Assembly (NCBI GenBank): GCA_037045265.1
Contig: JBAOHV010000016.1
Location: forward strand, 496,001-560,000
Length of the DNA: 64,000 nucleotides
Source: JBAOHV01 sp037045265
GTDB lineage: Bacteria; Actinomycetota; Acidimicrobiia; Acidimicrobiales; Microtrichaceae
Reading direction: 5' to 3'
The position numbers and the translations under genes are program-made. Below the pieces are notes generated by a model. The model worked only from the letters and a program-made list of their open reading frames with translations. It did not search any database and was not told the DNA's origin. This document shows, in pieces, positions 18,330 to 27,523 of this stretch; position 1 is the stretch's first letter; every line of letters starts with the position of its first letter.

Positions 18330-19115
18330 TCAGTGGGTCGCAAGACCCCCGTCGAGGGTGAGCACGTGGCCGGTCATGAACGACGAGGCGTCGCTCGCCA
18401 GGAACAGAGCGCCCGGCACCATCTCGGTCGGGTCGGCCATTCGGCGTAGCAGCTGCGAGTCGACGGCCATCTGCTGGAACTCGACCGGGGTGTTGGTGAC
18501 CATGTCGGTGCGTACCGTGCCCGGGGCGATGGCGTTGACCCGGATGCCATCCGCTGCCAGCTCCGCCGCCATCGAGCGGGTCATCGACATGAGGGCGCTC
18601 TTCATCGCCACGTACATTGACACGTACTGGCCGTGGGTGAAGATGCCGGATGTGACCATGTTGATGACCGACGCGTGGCTGCTCGAGCGCAAGTGGGGCA
18701 GGGCCACCTGGACCAGCAGCACCGGTCCGCGCAGGTTCGCCTCGAAGGACTTCTGGAAGGCCTCGGGAGTGATGGAACCGATCGGCTGGGCCAGCGGGTT
18801 GGCCGCGTTGTTGATGACGATGTCGACTCCACCGAAGGCTTCGACGGTAGCCGCCACCAGGGCGTCGATCGCTTCGGGTTCACCCACGTGTGTCGGGACC
18901 GACAGCGCGCTGTGTCCGGCCGCGGAGATCTCGTCGGCTACGGCGGCGCACTGGTCCGCTTTGCGGCTGGCGATGACGACGTTCGCCCCGAGCGACGCGA
19001 ACCCGACTGCGATCGCACGTCCGATCCCGCGGCTCGCTCCGGTGATGATCGCCGTGCGTCCGGCGATGTCGAACGACTCGAGCAGCCCGGACCGACCCAT
19101 CGAGGATCCGCTCAT
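18330..19115 (-). CDS. SDR family oxidoreductase, coupled to an aldehyde dehydrogenase
   Basis: The protein has 261 residues: TGASRGIGRAIAVGFASLGA cofactor motif, INNAANP, and a catalytic region with SVINMVTSGIF and YVSMYVAMKSAL (Tyr-x3-Lys intact). It ends GHVLTLDGGLATH as FabG-like enzymes do. Its start (ATG 19115) overlaps the stop of the aldehyde dehydrogenase by four bases, so the two are translated together. The pair suggests stepwise oxidation of an alcohol through the aldehyde to the acid, or modification of an acyl compound. That pathway role is inference. Confidence 0.87.
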   Translation of the reverse strand: MSGSSMGRSGLLESFDIAGRTAIITGASRGIGRAIAVGFASLGANVVIASRKADQCAAVADEISAAGHSALSVPTHVGEPEAIDALVAATVEAFGGVDIVINNAANPLAQPIGSITPEAFQKSFEANLRGPVLLVQVALPHLRSSSHASVINMVTSGIFTHGQYVSMYVAMKSALMSMTRSMAAELAADGIRVNAIAPGTVRTDMVTNTPVEFQQMAVDSQLLRRMADPTEMVPGALFLASDASSFMTGHVLTLDGGLATH

Positions 19116-20701
19116 CTCCAGCCCGCCTTCTTCATGAGCCGCAACGCCGTGGTCATGACGGCTGCGAGCCCGTCGTCGCCGAGCTGGGCCAACGGCGGCG
19201 CCAGATTCATGAGGCGCTGGCGGGCGACGGTCTGCGACTCGGTGTACTTGAGGATCCCGGTGGCGCCGTGACGTCGACCGAGGCCGCTGTCGCCCATCCC
19301 TCCCATGGGAGCATCGATGCTGCCCCAAGCTGCGGCATAGGCCTCGTTGACGTTCACTGTCCCCGACCTCAGCCGAGCAGCGACATCTCGACCACGACGC
19401 GACGAACGGCTCCAGACACTCGCGTTGAGCCCGTAGCGGGTGGCGTTCGCCAGCGCCACCGCCCGGTCGTCGCTGTCGAAGGTGTAGATCGACACGAGAG
19501 GGCCGAACGTCTCCTCGGCGAAGCACGCCATATCGGGCGTCACACCCGCCAGCACGGTCGGTTCGAAGAAGTACGGCCCGAGATCCGGACGGGCACTTCC
19601 GCCGGTGAGCACCCTGGCGCCCTTGGCGACGGCATCGTCGACGTGGGCCTGAACCGCTCCGAGCTGCTCGCTCGAGGTGAGCGAACCCATCTGGCACGAG
19701 TAGTCGTAGGAGCCGCCCATCCTCATCGCCTCGATCGCGGCGACGAAGTCCTCCACGAAGCGGTCATGGATCGACTCGGCTACATACATGCGCTCGATCG
19801 AGATGCACAGCTGACCGCTCGACGAGAAGCAGGCCCGCACCGCGCCTTCCACCGCGTGGTCCAGATCGGCATCGTCGAGGACGACCATCGCGTTCTTGCC
19901 GCCCAACTCGAGAGAGCAGTCGACCAGACGACGACCGGCCTCCTGAGCGATGCGGCGACCGGACTCCGTGGATCCGGTGAACATGACGTAGTCGGCGATG
20001 TCGAGCAGCGGATCGCCGATCTGGGAGCCCCGACCCAGCACGATCTGCCACAGGTCGTCGGGCACACCGGCCCTGCGGGCGAGGTCCAGGGCGAGCAGAG
20101 CCGTGAGAGCCGTCTGGTTGTCTGCCTTCTGGACGACGGCGTTGCCAGCTATGAGCGTGGGGATGGAGTCACCGGCAGCAAGGCTGAGGGGATAGTTCCA
20201 GGGCGAGATGACTGTCACCAGCCCCCGGGGATGGTGCAGTTCCTGTACCGAGGTGAGCCCGGGGATCAGCCCGGTCCGCGACGACGGGGCCAGCGCCGCC
20301 GCTGCGGTACGGGCGTAGTAGCGACACGTGTTGGCGACGTCGGCCACCTCGAGGAAGGCGTCTCGCCGCGCCTTGCCGTTCTCGGCCTGGATCAGATCCA
20401 TCAACAGGTCCCGCTCGTCGAGGACCAGATCGTGAAGACGCAGGAACACCGCCGCACGCTCCGAGAGCGGGCGTGCTGCCCACAGTCGCTGAGCGGTGCG
20501 GGCGCGCTCGGCCGCATCGAGGACGTCCTGGGGAGTCGACTGGGGTAGCTCGGCGACGAACGAACCCGCGAAGGGTGAGTGGGTGTCCACGGTGCGCGCC
20601 TTGCCGGAAGCGCTGACCTGGGCGGTGAGGCGCCGACGAAGGTCGTCGGTCAGTGTCGCCGGGAGGTCGGATCGGCCGGTCGCTTCTTCGGTGATCGTCA
20701 T
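19112..20701 (-). CDS. NAD(P)-dependent aldehyde dehydrogenase (succinate-semialdehyde dehydrogenase-like)
   Basis: The protein has 529 residues from ATG 20701. Catalytic residues are present: SPWNYP near 166-171, QKADNQT with Lys192, LELGGKNA with Glu265, and SSSGQLCISIERM with nucleophile Cys299. QKADN where many family members have KPSE, together with GQLCISIER, points to the succinate-semialdehyde subgroup, though substrate is not certain. It oxidises an aldehyde to the acid in the cytoplasm. Its stop overlaps the SDR start by four bases. A divergent GAF-kinase gene begins 65 bases away. Confidence 0.88.
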   Translation of the reverse strand: MTITEEATGRSDLPATLTDDLRRRLTAQVSASGKARTVDTHSPFAGSFVAELPQSTPQDVLDAAERARTAQRLWAARPLSERAAVFLRLHDLVLDERDLLMDLIQAENGKARRDAFLEVADVANTCRYYARTAAAALAPSSRTGLIPGLTSVQELHHPRGLVTVISPWNYPLSLAAGDSIPTLIAGNAVVQKADNQTALTALLALDLARRAGVPDDLWQIVLGRGSQIGDPLLDIADYVMFTGSTESGRRIAQEAGRRLVDCSLELGGKNAMVVLDDADLDHAVEGAVRACFSSSGQLCISIERMYVAESIHDRFVEDFVAAIEAMRMGGSYDYSCQMGSLTSSEQLGAVQAHVDDAVAKGARVLTGGSARPDLGPYFFEPTVLAGVTPDMACFAEETFGPLVSIYTFDSDDRAVALANATRYGLNASVWSRSSRRGRDVAARLRSGTVNVNEAYAAAWGSIDAPMGGMGDSGLGRRHGATGILKYTESQTVARQRLMNLAPPLAQLGDDGLAAVMTTALRLMKKAGWR

Positions 20702-20766
20702 GGTCTCATCTTCGCACTGCTGCCACCGCTTCTGAGATCCGGGCGGCTGCGCCCTACTCTTGGCGG

Positions 20767-21900
20767 ATGGAGGCACCGACCAGCGCCCGTCAGATGCGCC
20801 GCCTGCTCGACGCAGTGCTGTCCATCGGCGCGCAACTCGACCTTGCGACCGTGCTGCAACGCATAGTCGAGGCGGCACAGGACCTGGTCGATGCCCAGTA
20901 CGGCGCCCTCGGGGTGCTCGACGACAGCGGCGACGGGCTGAGCCAGTTCCTCACGGTCGGGCTGGACGGCGAGGAGCGCGCCGCGATCGGTCCGACGCCG
21001 AGGGGCCTCGGCATCCTCGGCGTGCTCATCTCGGACCCCAGGCCGCTGCGGCTAACCGACCTGGCCGCTCACCCGGCGAGCACCGGCTTCCCTGCGAACC
21101 ACCCGTCCATGACTTCGTTCCTGGGAGTCCCGGTGATGGTGCACGGTCGGGTGTTCGGAAACCTCTACCTGTGCGACAAGCTGGGCGGCGGGCCGTTCAC
21201 CGACTCCGACGAGACGCTGTGCGTCGCTCTCGCGACCGTGGCCGGTGTCGCTATCGACAACGCTCGCCTCCACAGCAGGGTGGCTGAGCTGGTTCTGGTC
21301 GAGGAGCGGGACCGAATTGCCCGAGACCTGCACGACACCGTCATCCAGAGGCTGTTCGCGATCGGACTCAGCCTCCAGGGCGTGGCGTCCATGTCGATGC
21401 CCGGCGAGATGAGCGAGCGGCTCGAAGAGGCTGTCGACGAGCTGGACACGACCGTGCGGGAGATCCGATCGGCGATCTTCGAGTTGCACTCGACGCGGGT
21501 CGGCCGGTCATCGCTGAGGCGCGCAGCCACCGAGCTCGTCGTGGAGTCCGCACGCTCGCTCGGGTTCGAACCGTCGCTGTACTGCGAGGGCCCCCTGGAC
21601 CAGATCGACCCCACGCTCGCGGAGCACTTGTTGTCCGTGCAGCGAGAGGCGTTGTCCAACGTCGCCAGACACGCATCCGCGGCGAGCGCCGAGGTGGCGA
21701 TCCTGCTGAGCGACGGATGGCTCACCCTGGTGGTGACCGACGACGGAGCGGGTCCCGGTGAGGTTCCGGTGGCCGGCGGTCGGGGGCTGATCAACATGAA
21801 GGAACGGGCGCGCCAGCTCAACGGGGATGTCGAGCTCGGCCCGCGCGACGGCGGAGGGGCCGTCCTCACCTGGCGAGTGCCTGTCCGCCAACCGGGCTGA
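20767..21900 (+). CDS. GAF-domain histidine kinase, DevS/DosT-like
   Basis: The protein has 377 residues. One GAF domain covers about 20-170. HisKA_3 includes ERDRIARDLHDTVIQRLFAI with phospho-acceptor His189. HATPase_c has VQREALSNVARHA, VTDDGAGPGEVP and GRGLINMKERARQL. The GAF stretch FPANHPSMTSFLGVPVMVHG resembles the DevS/DosT oxygen sensors, and H112 lies about where their haem ligand is. If that alignment is right it could sense O2, NO or redox. No response regulator gene is adjacent, so the kinase is an orphan here. Confidence 0.83.
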   Translation: MEAPTSARQMRRLLDAVLSIGAQLDLATVLQRIVEAAQDLVDAQYGALGVLDDSGDGLSQFLTVGLDGEERAAIGPTPRGLGILGVLISDPRPLRLTDLAAHPASTGFPANHPSMTSFLGVPVMVHGRVFGNLYLCDKLGGGPFTDSDETLCVALATVAGVAIDNARLHSRVAELVLVEERDRIARDLHDTVIQRLFAIGLSLQGVASMSMPGEMSERLEEAVDELDTTVREIRSAIFELHSTRVGRSSLRRAATELVVESARSLGFEPSLYCEGPLDQIDPTLAEHLLSVQREALSNVARHASAASAEVAILLSDGWLTLVVTDDGAGPGEVPVAGGRGLINMKERARQLNGDVELGPRDGGGAVLTWRVPVRQPG

Positions 21901-21948
21901 CCGCTGGGTCGTTCTTCCCGCTGAAACCAAATCGGTTGACGGCAGCGT

Positions 21949-22755
21949 GTGAACGGCGTCACCTTTTGTGGCATGCACCGCGGGATCACGCTCGCAGTGC
22001 CGGGGGTGGCGCTCGCCACGGCGGGCGGCCTACTGGCCCAGGTCCACCACACTGCGAACGCGCCTCTACCCCACTTCGGCGACCTGGACGTGACCGGCAC
22101 CTACGGCAGCCACGGCGCAACGACCGTGCGGGTGACCGTTCTCGGTGACAGCTCCATGACCGGGCCGGGTCTGGAGTGCGGCGGGCACGTATGGATCGCC
22201 CAGCTCGCCGACGCCCTCCCGTGGCAGGTGGAGCTGATCGGACGGGCCAAGGGTGGATCACGGGTTCGGGACGTGCTCGAGAACCAGCTCCCGGACGCTG
22301 TCGACGACGAGCCCGACCTGTTCGTCGTCTCGGTCGGCGCCAACGATGCCACCCACGGCACATCGAGAAGGGTCTACGCGGAGCGCCTGGCAAGGGTGTT
22401 CGACGAGCTGAGCGAGGTGGCGCCGGTCGTATCACTCGGCATCGGTGACCTGTCGATCATCCCGCGCCTTCCGCTCAGCCTGCGGCCACTGCTGACACAT
22501 CGCAGCCGGGTGATGGACCGTGCACATGCGGTGGTCTCAGCGGACCGCGGTCGGGTCTCTCGCATACCGGTGGGCGAGTTGTCGGACCCTCATTTCCGGC
22601 GCCGTCGCCACGAGCTGTTCGCCGACGACCTGTTCCACCCAAACCGCCAAGGCCATCGGCTGTGGGCAGAGTTGTTCCGGCCTGCGGTGTTCAGCGCTCT
22701 CCTCGGTGTCGGCTCGTCGAGCGTTGCGACTCCATCTTCAGCAGAGCAGTCTTGA
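21949..22755 (+). CDS. SGNH/GDSL-family hydrolase
   Basis: The protein has about 268 residues (GTG 21949, or ATG 21973). TVLGDSSMTGPGL gives block I with nucleophile Ser68, VSVGANDATHG gives the Asn block, and DDLFHPNRQGHRLWAE gives the Asp-x2-His block. An N-terminal hydrophobic stretch (GITLAVPGVALATAGGLLAQ) could be a signal anchor, so the enzyme may act outside the membrane. The substrate is an ester, possibly a lipid, unspecified. The 3' end overlaps the convergent ogt gene by 65 bases. Confidence 0.8.
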   Translation: MNGVTFCGMHRGITLAVPGVALATAGGLLAQVHHTANAPLPHFGDLDVTGTYGSHGATTVRVTVLGDSSMTGPGLECGGHVWIAQLADALPWQVELIGRAKGGSRVRDVLENQLPDAVDDEPDLFVVSVGANDATHGTSRRVYAERLARVFDELSEVAPVVSLGIGDLSIIPRLPLSLRPLLTHRSRVMDRAHAVVSADRGRVSRIPVGELSDPHFRRRRHELFADDLFHPNRQGHRLWAELFRPAVFSALLGVGSSSVATPSSAEQS

Positions 22756-23317
22756 CGTCCGTTCCACCCAGGTACTGACCAACGGATCCGTCGCTGCGCA
22801 CCACGCGGTGGCAGGGAAGCACGATGGGCACAGGGTTGTGCGAGCAGGCGCTGCCGACAGCACGCACCGCGGCAGGGTTGTCGACACGAGTCGCCACCTG
22901 GGCGTACGTCTCGGTCGCGCCAAAGGGGATCTCGCCCAGGCGCTCCACGACGAGACGACGGAACCCGCTGAGGAGACGGAGATCGAGGGCCAGGTCGAAC
23001 CCCCTGCGATGTCCGTCGAAGTACTCGTCGATCTGCCGCGCTGCGTCCTCGGTGCGCGCTGGTGTTCGCAGGACCCTGGCGCTGATGTCCGATGCGAGCT
23101 GGTCGAGAACCCGGTCGTGGTCCTCGACGGCGAACGCCACCCTGACCACTCCAGCGTCGCTGGCCGCGAGGAGCAGCCGGCCGTGGGGGCTGTCCACCAC
23201 GCGGTAGGCGACGTCGAGCAAACCCTCGTCCGCGGCAGCCGAGGCCAGCCGCTCGCGCAGCGCTGCCATCTCGTCCGCGTCGACGGTATCGACCCACCGG
23301 CCGGTCTGTGCACTCAC
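22691..23317 (-). CDS. ogt: Methylated-DNA--protein-cysteine methyltransferase
   Basis: The protein has 208 residues. The alkyl-acceptor motif VPIVLPCHRVVRSDGSVGQY is intact with Cys169, preceded by FGATETYAQVATRVDNP and AVGSACSHNP, which form the DNA-binding and active-site walls. It removes alkyl groups from O6-alkylguanine by suicide transfer. The start overlaps the stop of the sigma-factor gene by four bases (23314-23317), an unusual pairing that links DNA alkyl repair to an ECF-type regulator. Confidence 0.9.
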   Translation of the reverse strand: MSAQTGRWVDTVDADEMAALRERLASAAADEGLLDVAYRVVDSPHGRLLLAASDAGVVRVAFAVEDHDRVLDQLASDISARVLRTPARTEDAARQIDEYFDGHRRGFDLALDLRLLSGFRRLVVERLGEIPFGATETYAQVATRVDNPAAVRAVGSACSHNPVPIVLPCHRVVRSDGSVGQYLGGTDVKTALLKMESQRSTSRHRGER

Positions 23318-23820
23318 GTCGCGTCTCCTTCGTCGTCCAAGGCTGCGCGCAGCTTGGCCACACCATCTGCGGCACTGCGACGTGCAGCTGCCGGTGACGA
23401 CCCGATCAGCTCGGCGATGTCGTCGTAGTCGAGGTCCGCCAGATAGCGGTAGGCCACCGCCCAGCGTTGCTTCGGTGGAAGTAGACGCAGCAGGTTGATC
23501 AGGTGGTCGTCGGTGTCCGCCAGTCGGTGTTCTACCGCTCCGTCTGCGAAATCAGGTAGGTCGAAGGTCGTCGTCGGCCGACGACCAGCTGCTCGCCAGT
23601 GATCGACGCTGCGGCGCCTGGCTATTGTCAGCAGCCAGGCGAGCGTGTTGTCGGGTGGAGCCGACCCGTCGTAGCTGCGCATGGCGGACATGAACGTCTC
23701 GGACCACAGGTCATCGGCTGCAACGACCCCCACCAGCGACCGGCAGGCCCGGAGCACCGCGGGCCCGTGCTGCGAGACGACCCAGTCGAAGGCGATGTGG
23801 GTGACAGGCGCTGTCCACAC
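23314..23820 (-). CDS. ECF-type RNA polymerase sigma factor
   Basis: The protein has 168 residues. Region 2 is recognisable around DDLWSETFMSAMRSYDGSAP and TLAWLLTIARRRSVDHWRAA. Region 4 has LLPPKQRWAVAYRYLADLDY followed by DDIAELIGSSPAAARRSAAD, a helix-turn-helix. No anti-sigma gene is adjacent; instead it is translationally coupled to ogt. The start could lie a few codons further in. Its regulon may include its own operon, but no promoter motif can be assigned from one site. Confidence 0.8.
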   Translation of the reverse strand: MWTAPVTHIAFDWVVSQHGPAVLRACRSLVGVVAADDLWSETFMSAMRSYDGSAPPDNTLAWLLTIARRRSVDHWRAAGRRPTTTFDLPDFADGAVEHRLADTDDHLINLLRLLPPKQRWAVAYRYLADLDYDDIAELIGSSPAAARRSAADGVAKLRAALDDEGDAT

Positions 23821-23883
23821 CAGTACGTCGTCGTGTCCGCGGCTTCTGTGAGCCGAGCATCCCGGTCGGGTTCGAGGCCGTCA

Positions 23884-24204
23884 TCAGCCCCAGCCGATCG
23901 CCCGGGCCAGCATCAGGGCGCCGAGCCCGACGAACAGGGTGAGCGCGACGTTGCTGGTACGCCAGGCGACCACCCCGGCTAGCAGACCGACAGCGAAGCG
24001 GGGCTGGGCGAAGGACACCTCCCCGTCCGGTCGCAGGAGGGCGGGGACCACGATGGATGCCAGCGCTGCCGGGGGGATCTGACGCAACAGACGCTGGACG
24101 GAGGAAGGAACGTCGACCAGCCGGTGCGCCGCGGCGAGGAACGAGGCGCGCATGGCGAAGGTGCCGGTACCGGCGAGCAGGATGGCCACCCACGTGTTGC
24201 TCAC
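23884..24204 (-). CDS. azlD: AzlD-family branched-chain amino acid transport subunit
   Basis: The protein has 106 residues from GTG 24204. It shows about four hydrophobic segments (TWVAILLAGTGTFAMRASFL, IPPAALASIVVPALL, FAVGLLAGVVAWRTSNVALT, LTLFVGLGALMLARAIGWG). It follows the azlC gene with a four-base overlap. AzlC-AzlD form an exporter for branched-chain amino acids and analogues such as 4-azaleucine. Confidence 0.85.
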   Translation of the reverse strand: MSNTWVAILLAGTGTFAMRASFLAAAHRLVDVPSSVQRLLRQIPPAALASIVVPALLRPDGEVSFAQPRFAVGLLAGVVAWRTSNVALTLFVGLGALMLARAIGWG

Positions 24205-24938
24205 TGCTCGGCGGTCCGTTCCAAGGGGTCGTCGGTGTCGGCCAACGCCCCGGCGACCACCCCGGCGAGTGCACCGATCATCACCGACAGAGCACCCGCG
24301 CCGAGCTCCAGCGACACGACGGTCGCCGATCCTCCGACAACTGCGGCCACGACCGCGTGCAGCTTCGTCAGGGTCGGGACCAACAGCACCAGGAACACGA
24401 GAGGTACGGCGAACCCGAGCGGCAGCGAATCCGGCACGGCGTTGCCCAACAGCACGCCGGCGATCGTCGCGAACTGCCACGGTACCCACAGGGCCAGCGC
24501 TGCGCCCAGGTAGTAGGACCACCTTCGCCCCGCCACCTCGGGCGTTGCGCTGGCGAGGCCCTGATCGCCCCACCGAAGGATCGACACGGCGTACGCCTGA
24601 TCGGTCAGCAGGTAGGCCGCCGCCATGCGCCGCAGCAGTGACTCGCGGGCCAGGTACGGCGATAGCGACGCCGAGTACAACAGGATCCGCAGGTTGATGG
24701 TGCACGCGGCGAGGGCAGCGACGACTGCTGTACCGCCGTCACCGAGCACCTCGATCGCTGCCAGCTGTGAGGCGCCTGCGAACACGATGGTCGAGAAGCC
24801 GACAGCTGCTGCACCGCCGAGCCCTTCGGTCACCGGTAGGACTCCGGCCACGAGCCCGAAGGGGATCACTCCGATGAGCATCGGCGCGATCGCCATGACC
24901 CCGGCACGAACCTCCTCGGAGTGGACGCGAGCTCCCAT
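24201..24938 (-). CDS. azlC: AzlC-family permease
   Basis: The protein has 245 residues. VMAIAPMLIGVIPFGLVAGV, STIVFAGASQLAAIEVLGDG and CTINLRILLYSASLSPYLA are the conserved AzlC segments, followed by YLLTDQAYAVSILRWG. It is the larger subunit of the branched-chain amino acid exporter. It sits between the MFS gene upstream (one-base overlap at 24938) and azlD downstream (four-base overlap), so all three are probably one transcript. Confidence 0.87.
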   Translation of the reverse strand: MGARVHSEEVRAGVMAIAPMLIGVIPFGLVAGVLPVTEGLGGAAAVGFSTIVFAGASQLAAIEVLGDGGTAVVAALAACTINLRILLYSASLSPYLARESLLRRMAAAYLLTDQAYAVSILRWGDQGLASATPEVAGRRWSYYLGAALALWVPWQFATIAGVLLGNAVPDSLPLGFAVPLVFLVLLVPTLTKLHAVVAAVVGGSATVVSLELGAGALSVMIGALAGVVAGALADTDDPLERTAEQ

Positions 24939-26149
24939 CAGACCGTCTCGGTGGCATCCCTGAGGCGCCCTGCCATGCGGGGAACCATCGCCAGGCCACC
25001 GAGCGCACATGCACCGGCAAGACCGAACGACCACCGGTACGACCCGAGCGCGGCAACGGCTCCGAGCACCGGCGGGCCGATCGCCGATGCCATGTCGAAG
25101 AAGACCGAGAACGTGCCGACGGCCTGGCCCCTCTCGGCCTCCGGCACCGACGCGACCATCGAGGAGAACAACGTGGGGAAGAGCAGCGACATACCTATGG
25201 CCAGCGCAACCGTCGACACCCACACGCCGGCCGTCGCTGCCCACACACCGAGCAGCACTCCGGCGCCACCGAGGACCGAGAGCGCCAGGGTCGATGCCCG
25301 CCGCCATCCGAGCTGGTCGGGAAGGCGTGCGAACACCACCCTCACGACGAGTACGAGCCCGCCGTAGACGAGGAACATCGGGGCGACATCGTCGATGTCG
25401 AGCTGGGGACCGTAGAGGGGGATGAAGGCGCTGAACCCGACGAAGGGCAGCAGACCCAGCAGCAGGATCACCCCCGGGGGCACAGCGGTCGGGTGCAGCA
25501 GCCTGAACGGCTGGAGCTGGTGTGACATGACCTTGGGGGTCGCCGTGCCGAGCAGCGCGGCCACGACCGCCAGACCGGCGGCCACCATCCACACGGAGTC
25601 ATAGCCGTATCCGGCGACCATGTGCTCCCCCAGCACCGGTCCGAACGCCAGGCCGGCGTAGAGGGCGACCGAGAAGTACGACGCCGCTTCACCGCGACGG
25701 TCGTCAGGCGCCAGATCCTGCACAGCCGTGGCGGCACCGACCCAGACTGCCGCCTCACCCACGCCCGAGAGCAGGCGTGCGGCGACGAGCACCGGCACCG
25801 ATTCGGCCAGGCCGTACGAGACGACCGAGACGGCGAAGACCAGTGAGCCGCCGACCAGCAGCACCCGACGGCCCCGCAGGTCACCGAGTCGACCTGCGAA
25901 CGGTCGCAGCAGCGCCGCCGACAGCGAGAACGAACCCACCGCAAGCCCGACCGCCAGGCTGCTCCCCCCGAGCTCGTGCTCGACGAACCGCGGCAGAGTC
26001 GGCAGGAGGGCGCCCATGCCGAGGAAGTAGGCGAACGTGGCGAGTGTGACCAGCACGAACGACTTGCTCAACAATGTGGCGCGGGTCGCGCCGGATGGAG
26101 TTGCCGGGTCTGGGGAGGGATCCATGCGCACAGCAGTCTCGTCCGCCAT
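24938..26149 (-). CDS. MFS transporter
   Basis: The protein has about 403 residues from ATG 26149 (or 395 from ATG 26125) with twelve hydrophobic segments. FLGMGALLPTLPRFVEHELG opens the first half, and the loop after helix 2 has RPFAGRLGDLRGRRVLLVGG, the G-x-L-x-D-R-x-G-R-R type motif A. It resembles drug or sugar efflux carriers. First gene of the MFS-azlC-azlD operon, suggesting joint export of small metabolites; substrate unknown. The longer frame up to 26422 overlaps the P450 gene and is rejected. Confidence 0.83.
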   Translation of the reverse strand: MADETAVRMDPSPDPATPSGATRATLLSKSFVLVTLATFAYFLGMGALLPTLPRFVEHELGGSSLAVGLAVGSFSLSAALLRPFAGRLGDLRGRRVLLVGGSLVFAVSVVSYGLAESVPVLVAARLLSGVGEAAVWVGAATAVQDLAPDDRRGEAASYFSVALYAGLAFGPVLGEHMVAGYGYDSVWMVAAGLAVVAALLGTATPKVMSHQLQPFRLLHPTAVPPGVILLLGLLPFVGFSAFIPLYGPQLDIDDVAPMFLVYGGLVLVVRVVFARLPDQLGWRRASTLALSVLGGAGVLLGVWAATAGVWVSTVALAIGMSLLFPTLFSSMVASVPEAERGQAVGTFSVFFDMASAIGPPVLGAVAALGSYRWSFGLAGACALGGLAMVPRMAGRLRDATETV

Positions 26150-26261
26150 CACCGACGATGACAGTCGATTGCGAGGAGTCGAACCCGCTTCGACGACCGG
26201 AGTCCGAGCACTCGGCAATACTCGCGCTCGACTCTGCAAACCGAACCCTGGGGACCAGCCG

Positions 26262-27523
26262 ATGACACCCGATCTCGCCACCGATCCACGGGGAGCGATC
26301 TTCATCACTCCCGAGCTGTTCGCAGACATGGACGAATGGCACCGTGTGGCGGCCGAGATCCGTCGCGACGATCCGGTCATGCGTGTCGAGGCGAACGGCT
26401 GGCCTGCCTTCTGGGCCATCACCCGTCACGCAGACGTGTTCGAGGTGTCACGCCGCAGCGATGTGTTCTGGAACACCGAGAAGTCCGCGCCTGGCCCCGA
26501 CCTGCAGTACGACATGCTCCAGGCGATGGGGATCGAGCTGCCCCGGACTCTGGTGCACCTGCACGGCGAGCAGCATCAGAAGCTGCCGCGGAGTGACAAA
26601 CGACTGGTTCAAGCCCGCAGCGGTCAAGCGGCTGCAGCCGATCGATCGACGAGATCGCCGACCAGCTACATCGAGCGTCTGGTGGACTTCGGCGGCGAGT
26701 GCGACCTGGCCGCGGACCTGGCCGTGCCGTTCACGATCCATGTGATCATGAGCATCTTCGGCGTTCCCGAGACCGACGAGCGACTGATGATGGAGCTTGA
26801 CCCAGGGCCTGTTCGGTGCGGCCGACCCCGAGTACATGGGCGACTTCTCCGATCCGCTGGCGTCCATCACCAGCTCGATCAACAACTTCGCCGCGTACTT
26901 CGACGACCTGACGGCCGACCGCAAGGCCAATCCCACCGACGACCTGGCGACCGTGATCGCCAACGGAGAGGTCGATGGAGAGCTGATAGGTGACCGCGAA
27001 CGCCTCTGGTACTACATCATCGTGGCTACTGCCGGGCACGACACGACGTCGTTCGCGTTCTCCGGGGGAATGGAGCAGCTGCTTCGCAGTCCGGATCAGC
27101 TCCAGGCACTGCGTGACGATCCGACACTCACGTCCAACGCCGCCGAGGAGATGATCCGTTGGACGAGCCCTGTGCGCAGCTTCTTCCGCTGGGCACAGGA
27201 GGACATCGAGATCGGCGGAACCAGGATCGCAGCGGGTGACGTCGTGCTCACCTCGTACCCGTCTGCGAATCGTGACGACGAGGTGTTCAACGATCCGAAC
27301 CGCTTCGACATCACCCGCCCGGACGCGTCCAAGCTGCTCGTCGTTCGGGCTGGGCGTCCACTACTGCCTGGGCAGCCAGGTCGCCCGCCGTGAGGTTCGC
27401 ACGCTACTGGAGAAGGTCCTCGAGCGGACCGCTTCGATCGAGCTGGCGGATGAGCCGTCGTGGACGGGCGCCCACTTCGTCAGCGGCGTGAAGCACCTGC
27501 CGGTGCGCTACACGCTTCGCTGA
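26262..27523 (+). pseudogene. Cytochrome P450, broken by several frameshifts
   Basis: The P450 hallmarks are all present but spread over three frames: AGHDTTSFAFSGGM (I-helix O2 groove), EEMIRW (ExxR helix region), and FGLGVHYCLGSQVARREV (haem-binding Cys). Frame breaks are needed near 26,585, 26,640, 26,800 and 27,340. For example, VTNDWFKPAAVKRLQP reads only in a second frame, and FGLGVHYCLG in a third. Corrected, the protein would be about 415 residues, normal for a bacterial class I P450. Because the fragments are well conserved, indel errors in the sequence seem as likely as true decay. The 3' end overlaps the convergent EAL gene. Confidence 0.75.

Noticed and set aside
24938..26422. Longer start for the MFS transporter
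   Set aside because: The extra 91 residues are antisense to the P450 start region and Ser/Arg-rich. ATG 26149 or 26125 gives a normal N-terminus.
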